NCBI RefSeq assembly: GCF_900129915.1
Contig: NZ_FQXH01000020.1
Coordinates: 1-35,824, forward strand
DNA length: 35,824 nucleotides
Direction of reading: 5' to 3'
Source of the DNA: Tepidibacter thalassicus DSM 15285
GTDB taxonomy: Bacteria; Bacillota; Clostridia; Peptostreptococcales; Peptostreptococcaceae
The notes beneath the pieces are model-generated. The model saw only the letters and a program-made list of their open reading frames with translations. It had not been told where the DNA came from and searched no databases. The position numbers and the translations under genes are program-made. This document shows, one piece after another, positions 1 through 7,452 of this stretch (its first letter is position 1; each line of letters begins with the position of its first letter).

Positions 1-75
1 GGTAGATAGGTCCAAGGTGTAAGCTCAGTAATGAGTTCAGCTGATGGATACTAATAGGTCGAGGACTTGACCAAT
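1..75 (+). rRNA. 23S ribosomal RNA, 3' end (partial)
   Basis: The first ~75 bases match the conserved 3' end of bacterial 23S rRNA, including the GCTGATGGATACTAATAGG-type segment and the closing GGTCGAGGACTTGACC stretch. The gene runs off the left edge. It is followed after ~40 bases by 5S rRNA and two tRNAs, so this is the tail of an rRNA operon. The exact mature 3' end is estimated. Confidence 0.93.
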
Positions 76-114
76 AAATCTGTGCAGTTTTGAAAGTATG
101 AAAAAATAAAGATT

Positions 115-232
<118 letters not shown>

Positions 233-242
233 TTTTTTATGT

Positions 243-317
<75 letters not shown>

Positions 318-322
318 AAAAT

Positions 323-397
323 GGCCCCTTGGTCAAGTGGTTAAGACACCGCCCTTTCACGGCGGTAACAGGGGTTCGAATCCCCTAGGGGTCACCA
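323..397 (+). tRNA. tRNA-Glu (TTC)
   Basis: Acceptor stem GGCCCCT (323-329) pairs with AGGGGTC (387-393) with one G-U pair. The anticodon loop CTTTCAC gives anticodon TTC, and the T arm has GGGGTTCGAATCCCC. CCA is encoded (395-397). It is five bases after tRNA-Asn and is the last gene of the rRNA operon. Confidence 0.97.
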
Positions 398-412
398 ATA
401 GTTAATTTGCAT

Positions 413-453
413 AAAAAAGTCTTGTAATAAAATTTTATTACAAGACTTTTTTT
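413..453. terminator. Bidirectional terminator, rRNA/tRNA operon vs deacetylase gene
   Basis: Perfect 20-bp inverted repeat (413-432 with 433-452) with A-run on the left and T-run on the right, so it can terminate in both directions. It touches the stop codon of the minus-strand deacetylase gene at 452-454. Confidence 0.9.
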
Positions 454-1480
454 AATAAGTAATTATTTTTTTATCAGATATATTTTGATTTATTACATCT
501 TTATAATTTTCTGGGATAACTATAGTAGAACTATTTCCATCGCTTATAAATTTAACTTCTTTCCCTTCATCGAATTTTTTTATCCAGTCGTACATTCCAA
601 CTCCATCTACATTTATTTCACTTGCTCTTACTCTGTGAATTTTAGAAGGATTGAAATTTTTATGGTAAGGGGATTTATATGGATCCCATCCTACTAATAA
701 TACAGCTTTATTTTCATATTGTATAGAATTATAATTTCCTTTAACTGTATAAATGTAATTTTCTCCTTTAGGTTTGCCTCCAAATGGCAAAGCTAAAGTA
801 TTTATACAATAATTAGGTATATATTTTTTTATAAGTTCTATTTCTTTTCCTATTGCATTTTGTATTTTAAGTTTATCTACTTTAGAAAGATCTGTATGAT
901 TTAATGTATGATTTCCTATGTCGTATCCGTTTTTTATTAAAAATTTAAGTTTATATTCTACGTATTCGGGTTGATTGAATATATTAGAATTTAAGAAAAA
1001 TGTAGCTGTTGTATTAAAATCTGGATGAGACTTTTTAAATTCTTCTAATATTCCAACGGCACAGTTTGGATCGATTTTTATTATTCCATTTTCTTCAAAA
1101 ACTCTAAAATTATTTTCATTTCCATCATCAAATGTTATAACAACAGGAGTAAATCCAGCAGGGGTATTTATGTTTCCATTCACATAATCTGTAAGACTTA
1201 TAGCTCGGTATCCTTTTTCGTATAAAGTATTCAAATCTTTTTTGAAGTTATCAGGAGTTCTTGTCCATGTTGACTCTTTTTCACCAATGTTGTGATACAT
1301 AAGTATCATTATTTTTCCAAGCTCGTTGGGTTTTATTTTTTTGTAATCTATATTATTTTTTAATTCTTCTTTTTTTTCATTAATTTTAGGTTCTTTTAAG
1401 GCTTCATTTGAAGCCTTTTTTGTACAACCTGTCATTATAAATGATATTATTAGTAAAAATATAAAAATTTTATTTTTCAT
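452..1480 (-). CDS. Polysaccharide deacetylase (NodB-type) lipoprotein
   Basis: 342 residues. The N-terminus is a lipoprotein signal peptide with lipobox IMTGC (Cys19), so the protein is probably anchored on the outer face of the membrane. The NodB homology domain runs from about residue 58 to 300. The Asp-containing motif TFDDG is at 116-120 and the metal-binding HTLNH motif at 191-195, as in carbohydrate esterase family 4. Such enzymes remove acetyl groups from N-acetylglucosamine polymers such as peptidoglycan; the substrate here is unknown. It lies 14 bases downstream of the DUF4015 lipoprotein gene on the same strand, so the two are probably co-transcribed for envelope modification. The start ATG is preceded by a GGAGGGATATTT-type ribosome site. 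Confidence 0.9.
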   Translation of the reverse strand: MKNKIFIFLLIISFIMTGCTKKASNEALKEPKINEKKEELKNNIDYKKIKPNELGKIMILMYHNIGEKESTWTRTPDNFKKDLNTLYEKGYRAISLTDYVNGNINTPAGFTPVVITFDDGNENNFRVFEENGIIKIDPNCAVGILEEFKKSHPDFNTTATFFLNSNIFNQPEYVEYKLKFLIKNGYDIGNHTLNHTDLSKVDKLKIQNAIGKEIELIKKYIPNYCINTLALPFGGKPKGENYIYTVKGNYNSIQYENKAVLLVGWDPYKSPYHKNFNPSKIHRVRASEINVDGVGMYDWIKKFDEGKEVKFISDGNSSTIVIPENYKDVINQNISDKKIITY

Positions 1481-1494
1481 AAATATCCCTCCGA

Positions 1495-2925
1495 TTATTC
1501 AAAGCTGTATTTATTTCCTGCATTCCATAATATATATTCATTTATTCCGTTGTCTTTTAGAGCTTTTATTTGAGCTTTAACTTCGTTTTCACCGTATTTT
1601 ATATGACCTCTAATCCAAGTTGCAGTAAAATCTTGAATCCATGGCCTAATAGTAGCAGGAGTATCTATATTTTTATTTCTTTTAATTGAATCCTTTGCGC
1701 TTTGAAAAACTGTTTCATAAGGATGAGCATCGGGAACATCAAGACCGTAAACAGTATACCCATAATGGCTTGGATACATCATAGGACATATATAATCTAC
1801 AACATTACTTATAGCTTCCCAGTATTGACCAAGACCCATATCATCTGTAACAGAACTTACAAGACCGAATATATCAGCACTGATATAAACATTTTCTTCA
1901 GAGAGAATTTTCCTTGCATACTTTAAAAAGCTTTGAATTGTTTGAGCTTTACTTACATCGTTGTTGGAGTTTCTGTAATCTAATATTTTATCTAATTTTC
2001 CGCCATTTGATGCAGGGAATCTAACATAGTCAAATTGAATTTCATTAAACCCTATTTGAGCTGCTTCTTTAGCTACCGAAGCATCATATTCCCAAAGATT
2101 TCTATCGTGAGGAGATGCCCATTTTAACTTATCTTTACTTACAAAAGTTTTACCTGTTCTCTTATCGATGATTGCTCTTTCAGGATAATACTCTGTATAA
2201 GTAGGATCTTTAAATGTTACAATTCTAGCTATTAAATATATGTTGTTTTCTTTTAATTTTTTAATTAAATTCTTCATATCTTCCTTTGAAAGAGCTCCTT
2301 CGTTGGCATTTGGAGCATATTTTTGAGCAGCATTTGTTTTAAATAGCATTTTACCATAGTCATCTTTTACATCTATCACAAATGTATTAATTTCACTGTT
2401 TTTAGAAAGCTCTATGAGTTTTTCTAATCTTTTACCTATTGCAGAATTAATAGTTACATAAATTCCCCTTACATTTATTCTCTTATTATTGGTGTATTCA
2501 GATGTTTTTTTAAGAGGTGACAAATCAATTCCCTTTAAATTTTCATCTAAAATTTCTTCTCTAGTTTTTACGACATAATCAGAAGATATCCATCCTGTTT
2601 TTTCTTCATTTTGTTCGTTTGTAAATTTCACCTTATACCAAATTGATATAACTTCTTCATTTTCGTTTTTTTCTTTATATTCTTCTAAAACTACTACTTT
2701 ATTGAATTTTTTTAGTTTGTCTAAAACACTTGATTTTTTAGAAGGATTTTCTCTTACATTTAATTCCGCTGGTTTGACGTAAAAAATATTTTCATTTTGT
2801 ATTTTAGGTTTTTCAGTTACTGCTGGTTTTTCAACTGTTTTTTTAATTGATTGATTAGTGCAACCTATTAAAAGTTCAAGAGCTATAACAACTATTGTTA
2901 CAAAAACTACGCATCTTTTTTTCAT
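1495..2925 (-). CDS. SH3b plus DUF4015 glycoside-hydrolase-like lipoprotein
   Basis: 476 residues with a lipoprotein signal (lipobox LLIGC, Cys22). A bacterial SH3 domain follows at about residues 48-120 (LNVREN opening, GWISSDYV close), usually a cell-wall-binding module. Residues ~150-470 match the DUF4015 / putative glycoside hydrolase family: VRGIYVT start, FVIDVKDDYG, RIVTFKD, EIQFDYVRFP and ICPMMYPSHYG, the pattern of a TIM-barrel hydrolase with acidic residues at strand ends. Substrate is not known. It is the first gene of a two-gene minus-strand unit with the NodB deacetylase. The ATG start is preceded by GAAAGGAAG. A 15-bp AT-only inverted repeat lies in its upstream region. Confidence 0.87.
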   Translation of the reverse strand: MKKRCVVFVTIVVIALELLIGCTNQSIKKTVEKPAVTEKPKIQNENIFYVKPAELNVRENPSKKSSVLDKLKKFNKVVVLEEYKEKNENEEVISIWYKVKFTNEQNEEKTGWISSDYVVKTREEILDENLKGIDLSPLKKTSEYTNNKRINVRGIYVTINSAIGKRLEKLIELSKNSEINTFVIDVKDDYGKMLFKTNAAQKYAPNANEGALSKEDMKNLIKKLKENNIYLIARIVTFKDPTYTEYYPERAIIDKRTGKTFVSKDKLKWASPHDRNLWEYDASVAKEAAQIGFNEIQFDYVRFPASNGGKLDKILDYRNSNNDVSKAQTIQSFLKYARKILSEENVYISADIFGLVSSVTDDMGLGQYWEAISNVVDYICPMMYPSHYGYTVYGLDVPDAHPYETVFQSAKDSIKRNKNIDTPATIRPWIQDFTATWIRGHIKYGENEVKAQIKALKDNGINEYILWNAGNKYSFE

Positions 2926-2947
2926 ATAAAAACTTCCTTTCTCAAGC

Positions 2948-2985
2948 TATATTAAAATAAAATTATATAGTTTTATTTTAATATA
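2948..2985 (-). promoter_or_regulatory. AT-only 15-bp inverted repeat upstream of the lipoprotein operon
   Basis: Positions 2948-2962 pair perfectly with 2971-2985 around an 8-base loop, 23-60 bases upstream of the DUF4015 lipoprotein start. On the minus strand a TTGACA sequence (2997-2992) precedes it. A matching -10 at 16-18 bp is not clear, so this is a candidate operator or mRNA 5' hairpin. The rest of 2986-3087 shows nothing else recognisable. Confidence 0.4.
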
Positions 2986-3087
2986 AATATTTGTCAATTA
3001 GTAGAGTATATTGTAGATTTTTATAATATATAATTATATATATAGTTTTTTCATTTTTTTTAATAATAACAAGGGAAGTTATGGAAT

Positions 3088-3123
3088 GAAAAAAATGCAA
3101 GCTCATTTAAGATAACTTGCATT
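3088..3123 (-). terminator. Terminator of the tetR gene
   Basis: On the minus strand AATGCAAG ... CTTGCATT forms an 8-bp stem (3123-3116 with 3101-3094) followed by a T-run. It overlaps the end of the tetR coding region. Confidence 0.75.
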
Positions 3124-3784
3124 GGAATTGGTTGTCGAGATAACCATTAAAACAAATTTTAATATACTTTATTGTTTTACTAACTAAATTGTCAATGGAA
3201 TCATCAATCTCTTTTTCCATAATTTTAGATAACATGCCTTTATAGATGAACATGAACATTTCGTTTATTTCAAAAATATCTTTTTTATTTATAAATCCTT
3301 CTTTAACACATTCTTCTAATAATATAAGAGAACGGTCGTAAATATTGTGCTTTAATAGCATTGTTGTAATATTTTGATTTGAGGAAATCAATTCTTGGGG
3401 ATATATTTCGTAATATTCTTTTATGTAGTTGTTTATAGAATTATTCAATTTAGTAAAGAAAATAAAATAATATATTTCTGGATTTTTAAATGAGTAATGA
3501 CAAAAGCATTCCCATACTGATAGTGTTTTATCTAATGCATTTTTTGAGTCTTTAATATAATTAGATAAATTTTCTGTATATGGTCTGATAAATTTCATTG
3601 AAGCTAAAAATATTAAGTGATTTAGATTTTCAAAATAATTGTATATAGTCGCACTATTATAACCAGATATACTTGCAACTTTTCTAATAGTAACTCCATT
3701 AATTCCTTCTTTTTCGATGATTTCAGTTGCTGCATCTATAAAACAAGTCAACATTCTATTTCTTTTTAGTTTTTTACCTTCCAT
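3107..3784 (-). CDS. TetR/AcrR-family transcriptional regulator
   Basis: 225 residues from the chosen ATG. The N-terminal ~60 residues are a TetR helix-turn-helix: AATEIIEKEGINGVTIRKVA then SGYNSATIYNYFENLNHLI. The rest is an all-helical ligand-binding/dimerisation domain that cannot be assigned a ligand. The start at 3784 is preferred because GAGGTGA lies 7 bases before it; an in-frame ATG two codons earlier would overlap that site too closely. The gene is divergent from the betaine reductase operon and is the only regulator nearby, so it is the natural candidate to bind the palindromes at 3974-4033. That link is inference. Confidence 0.88.
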   Translation of the reverse strand: MEGKKLKRNRMLTCFIDAATEIIEKEGINGVTIRKVASISGYNSATIYNYFENLNHLIFLASMKFIRPYTENLSNYIKDSKNALDKTLSVWECFCHYSFKNPEIYYFIFFTKLNNSINNYIKEYYEIYPQELISSNQNITTMLLKHNIYDRSLILLEECVKEGFINKKDIFEINEMFMFIYKGMLSKIMEKEIDDSIDNLVSKTIKYIKICFNGYLDNQFQCKLS

Positions 3785-3973
3785 TATCATTTCACCTCAT
3801 TAAAATAATACTATAATAGATAATAATATGCAAAAATAATAAGTTGCAACAAAAATATACAATATTAATAAAAATTAAACAAAATAAACAGTTGAAATAT
3901 AATATAATTATAAAAATTCATAAAAGGTATAAATATATTTTATAATGTCGAAAAGTTTTATAAATAAAATTTA

Positions 3974-4033
3974 TAATCATGATTGAAAAGTAATCATGAT
4001 TATGTTATCATGATTACAAGTTAATCAATTAAC
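3974..4033. promoter_or_regulatory. Three phased ATCATGAT palindromes plus a fourth inverted repeat (operator cluster)
   Basis: Three copies of ATCATGAT, each in a TAATCATGATTA-like context, are centred at 3979.5, 3996.5 and 4010.5. They are followed by GTTAAT-CA-ATTAAC at 4020-4033. The copies overlap and flank the -35 and -10 elements of the predicted grdI promoter. This is the arrangement expected of a repressor operator; the binding protein is probably the divergent TetR regulator, but this is inferred. No other feature is visible between 3785 and 3970, which is AT-rich. Confidence 0.65.
3983..4011 (+). promoter_or_regulatory. Sigma-A-type promoter of the betaine reductase operon
   Basis: TTGAAA (3983-3988), a 17-base spacer, then TATCAT (4006-4011): 5/6 matches to each consensus hexamer at ideal spacing. 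Transcription would begin near 4018, giving a ~65-base leader before grdI. The -10 lies inside the third palindrome. Confidence 0.65.
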
Positions 4034-4082
4034 ATATTATTGAATATTCTGAACGGTATTATTAAAATGAAAGGAGTGTTAA

Positions 4083-5411
4083 GTGGTGAAATTAGAAATA
4101 GGTAATTTTTATGTTAAAGATATTGTATTTGGAGATAAAACTTTTTATGAAAATGGAATTTTGACAATTAATAAAGAAGAGGCATTGGCTTTTGTCAAGG
4201 AAGATGAACATATTATTGAAGCAGATATAAAAATTGTTAAACCTGGGGAAAACGTTCGCTTAGTTCCGGTTAAAGAAGCAATTGAACCGAGAGTTAAACT
4301 AAATGGAGATCCTTTATTTCCAGGAGTTACAGGTGATGTTGTAAAAGCTGGCAATGGAAGAACGCATGCATTGAAAGGATGTAGTGTATTAGTTGTTGGA
4401 AAACATTGGGGTGGTTTTCAAGATGGATTAATAGATATGAGTGGTGAAGGAGCTAAATATACTTATTTTTCACAACTTAAAAATATAGTTTTAGTTGCAG
4501 ATACTGATGAAGATTTTGAAAAAAGAGAACAACAAAAGAAAAATCGTGCTTTAAGATGGGCGGGTATGAGACTTGCTGAATACATAGGTAATGCAGTGAA
4601 AGAATTAGAGCCAGAAGAAATAGAAACGTATGAATTAGAACCAATAACTAAGCGTGCAAAAGAGGTAAACGATTTACCAAGTGTAGTATTTGTTATGCAA
4701 TGTCAATCTCAAATGGAAGAAATGGGATATAATGATTTGGTTTACGGATGGGATATGAATCATTTTGTACCGACTTTTATGCATCCAAATGAAGTACTAG
4801 ATGGAGCATTTATTTCTGGAAGTTTTATGCCTTCTTCATCTAAGTGGTCAACATATGATTTTCAAAACTTCCCAGTTATTAAAAGGTTATACAAAGAACA
4901 TGGAAAAACAATTAATTTTTTAGGAATAATAGCATCGAATTTAAATGTTGCCCTAGATCAAAAAGAGAGATCGGCTTTATTTGTATCTCAAATTGCAAAA
5001 TCATTAGGTGCAGATGCGGCGATAGTTGCTGAAGAAGGGTACGGAAATCCAGATGCAGATTTTATAGCTTGTATAGTAGCGCTTGAGAATGAAGGAATTA
5101 AAACAGTTGGACTTACAAATGAGTGTACAGGTAGAGATGGGCAATCTCAACCTTTAGTTACACTTGATGAGAAAGCCGATGCTATAGTTTCTTGTGGTAA
5201 TGTGTCAGAATTAATAGAGCTTTCTCCAATGGAAACTGTAATAGGAGAACTTAAGTCTTTAGCAAGAGATGGATTATCTGGTGGATGGGCGCATGATGAA
5301 GTATTAGGACCATCTGTGAGGGAAGATGGATCTATAATAATGGAAAACAACTCGATGTTTTGTGGTGATCAAGTTGTTGGGTGGTCTCCAAAGACAATGA
5401 AAGAATTTTAG
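4083..5411 (+). CDS. grdI: Betaine reductase component B, alpha/beta-type subunit (GrdI; GrdE/GrdG family)
   Basis: 442 residues, full length for the GrdE/GrdG/GrdI family (~430). These proteins form the substrate-binding component B of glycine, sarcosine or betaine reductase together with a GrdB-type selenoprotein, here GrdH directly downstream. Recognisable blocks are RTHALKGCSVLVVG (93-106), the HPNEVLDG segment (234-241), NFLGIIASN (278-286), EEGYGNPDAD (317-326) and GRDGQSQPLV (350-359). In glycine reductase the GrdE precursor is cut at a Cys (Cys242 in Eubacterium acidaminophilum) that becomes a pyruvoyl group. The matching region here (ISGSFMPSSSK, 244-254) has no Cys. This, together with the BCCT carrier downstream, favours betaine, a quaternary amine that cannot form a Schiff base. 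The GTG start has AAAGGAG 6 bases upstream. Confidence 0.87.
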   Translation: MVKLEIGNFYVKDIVFGDKTFYENGILTINKEEALAFVKEDEHIIEADIKIVKPGENVRLVPVKEAIEPRVKLNGDPLFPGVTGDVVKAGNGRTHALKGCSVLVVGKHWGGFQDGLIDMSGEGAKYTYFSQLKNIVLVADTDEDFEKREQQKKNRALRWAGMRLAEYIGNAVKELEPEEIETYELEPITKRAKEVNDLPSVVFVMQCQSQMEEMGYNDLVYGWDMNHFVPTFMHPNEVLDGAFISGSFMPSSSKWSTYDFQNFPVIKRLYKEHGKTINFLGIIASNLNVALDQKERSALFVSQIAKSLGADAAIVAEEGYGNPDADFIACIVALENEGIKTVGLTNECTGRDGQSQPLVTLDEKADAIVSCGNVSELIELSPMETVIGELKSLARDGLSGGWAHDEVLGPSVREDGSIIMENNSMFCGDQVVGWSPKTMKEF

Positions 5412-5423
5412 GGGGGTATAAAG

Positions 5424-6734
5424 ATGAAGAAAGCTATAATTTATGTAAATCAGTTTTTTGGGCAAATTGGTGGAGAAGATAAAGCTGATTTTGCCCCTGA
5501 AATTAGAGAGGGTTTAGTGGGACCTGCTATGGAATTTAATAAACAATTAGATGCACAGGTTACACATACTATTATATGTGGAGATAATTTTATGGGATCT
5601 AATGAAGAAGAAGCGGTAAATACAATATTAGGATTTTTAGAAGATAAAGAATTCGATATATTTATTGCTGGGCCGGCATTTCAAGCGGGTAGATACGGAA
5701 ATGCTTGTGGGGTTATATGTAAAGCCGTAAAAGAGAAATTTAACGTTCCTGTCATATCTTCTATGCATATAGAAAATCCAGGAGTTGAAATGTTTAAAAA
5801 GGATGTAATAATATTCCCAGGCGGAAAAAGTGCTGCTGCGATGAGAAAAGATATAAAGAAAATAGCTACATATGCAAATAAGATATTAAACGGTGAAAAA
5901 TTAGGGACAGCTGAAGAAGAAGGATATTTTTTAAGGGGAATTAGACATCAATATTGGTTAGAAGATGCTAAGCCTGCTTATGAGCGTGTTGTTGAAATGC
6001 TTCTTAAAAAAATAAACGGAGAAAAGTTTAAAACTGAGTTACCTATTCCTAAATTAGATAGAGTAAAAATAGCAGAACCAATAAAAGATTTAAGTAAGGC
6101 GACTATAGCTTTTGCAACTACTGGTGGTATAGTACCAGTTGATAATCCAGATAAAATACAATCTGCTTCTGCAACTAGATGGGGAAGATATAGTATAAAA
6201 GGGATGGAAAGATTAGAAGCTGGAGTATTTAAAACAATACATGCGGGATTTGATCCAGCTGCTGCTGATGCTGATCCTAATATTATAGTTCCGATAGATG
6301 TATTGAGAGCTTATGAGAGAGAAGGAAAAATTGGCAAACTTCATGAGTTTTTCTATACAACTGTTGGTACTGGAACTACTCAAGCAGAGGCTTCGAGAAT
6401 GGGGAAAGAAATGGTAGAATATTTTAAAAAAGAAGGTGTAGATGCAGTTATATTATCTTCTACATGAGGTACTTGTACACGTTGCGGTGCAACAATAGTA
6501 AAGGAAATAGAAAGAGCTGGAATACCAGTTGTTCAAATGGCTAATTTAATACCAGTTGCTAAAACTGTGGGATCAAATAAGATAGTGCCAACAATTTCAA
6601 TACCTTATCCATTGGGAGATCCATCTACAAGCAAAGAAGAACAATGGAAATTGAGATATCATAGGGTTGGGGTTGCTTTAGATGCATTAACTGATGATGC
6701 TAAAGATCAAACTGTTTATAAAGTTAAAATATAA
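5424..6734 (+). CDS. grdH: Betaine reductase component B gamma-type selenoprotein (GrdH; GrdB/GrdF family), Sec348
   Basis: 436 residues when the in-frame TGA at 6465-6467 is read as selenocysteine (residue 348). The sequence around it is SST-U-GTCTRCGAT, the UxxCxxC arrangement of GrdB, GrdF and GrdH selenoproteins, where Sec attacks the substrate C-N bond. Homology continues in the same frame after the TGA to TVYKVKI and a TAA stop, so this is not a frameshift or an early stop. The N-terminus (KKAIIYVNQFFGQIGGEDKA) is typical of the family. It starts 12 bases after grdI behind a GGGGGG ribosome site and is co-transcribed with it. Subtype (betaine rather than glycine or sarcosine) is inferred from neighbours. 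Confidence 0.9.
6468..6493 (+). promoter_or_regulatory. Candidate bacterial SECIS element of grdH
   Basis: Directly after the Sec TGA codon the mRNA can form GTTGC-GGT-GCAAC (6481-6493). This is a 5-bp stem with its loop starting ~19 bases after the TGA, near the expected distance for SelB-dependent insertion. The preceding GTAC-TT-GTAC (6469-6478) is a second small inverted repeat. Clostridial SECIS sequences are poorly conserved, so this is structural inference. Confidence 0.45.
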
Positions 6735-6766
6735 ATAAAAAATAAACAAAGAAAGGGTGTATGATT

Positions 6767-7243
6767 ATGGGATTATATGATGGTAAAAAAGTCATCATTA
6801 TTGGTGACCGAGATGGGATACCAGGTCCAGCAATAGAAGAATGCCTTAAAGGTACTGGAGCTGAAGTAGTTTTTTCATCAACAGAGTGTTTTGTCTGAAC
6901 TGCTGCAGGAGCTATGGACCTAGAAAATCAACAAAGAGTTAAAGATTTAACTGAAAAATATGGAGCTGAAAATGTAGTTGTTATTCTAGGTGCCGCTGAA
7001 GCTGAAGCTGCAGGTCTTGCAGCAGAAACAGTAACTGCAGGAGATCCAACTTTTGCAGGTCCGCTTGCAGGTGTTGAACTTGGACTTAGAGTATATCATG
7101 CAGTAGAACCAGAATTTAAGGGGGAAGTAGATGAATCTGTTTATGAAGATCAGATTGGAATGATGGAAATGGTTCTTGATGTAGATGAAATCATAGAAGA
7201 AATGAAAAATATAAGGGAAGAATTCTGTAAATTTAACAATTAA
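6767..7243 (+). CDS. grdA: Glycine/sarcosine/betaine reductase selenoprotein A, Sec44
   Basis: 158 residues with the in-frame TGA at 6896-6898 read as selenocysteine 44. The context [15 protein letters not shown] is the conserved GrdA redox motif (Cys41-x-x-Sec44), and Sec44 is the same position as in characterised GrdA proteins. GrdA carries the carboxymethyl-selenoether to protein C, and its Sec/Cys pair is re-reduced by the thioredoxin system. The N-terminus [20 protein letters not shown] and the alanine-rich middle [20 protein letters not shown] are family hallmarks. ATG 6767 is chosen over ATG 6761 because AGGG at 6754-6757 is 9 rather than 3 bases away. It is 32 bases after grdH and followed by a strong terminator. 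Confidence 0.95.
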
Positions 7244-7248
7244 AAAGC

Positions 7249-7279
7249 AAAGGAGTGATAGAAACTATCACTCCTTTTT
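7249..7279 (+). terminator. Terminator after grdA
   Basis: AAAGGAGTGATAG (7249-7261), AAA loop, CTATCACTCCTTT (7265-7277) and T-run. It separates grdIHA from the transporter and trxB, so those two need readthrough or their own promoter between 7280 and 7450. Confidence 0.9.
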
Positions 7280-7452
7280 AAAAAAGCGTTTGTTAAATAT
7301 ATATCACTGCGACGAAATAAAAATTCCAAAGAGTTAATATATAAGATTAAAGAAGGAAATTAACTTACAAATGTAGAAAAATTTATAAATGGAAATGGAG
7401 ATTTGATAGCGGAGTTGTAATTATATGAGTTAAGTATAGAGGGGGAGTAATT

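Noticed and set aside
6465..6467. Premature stop splitting grdH, suggesting a pseudogene
   Set aside because: The TGA is at the conserved selenocysteine position and homology continues in the same frame; the same holds for grdA at 6896-6898.
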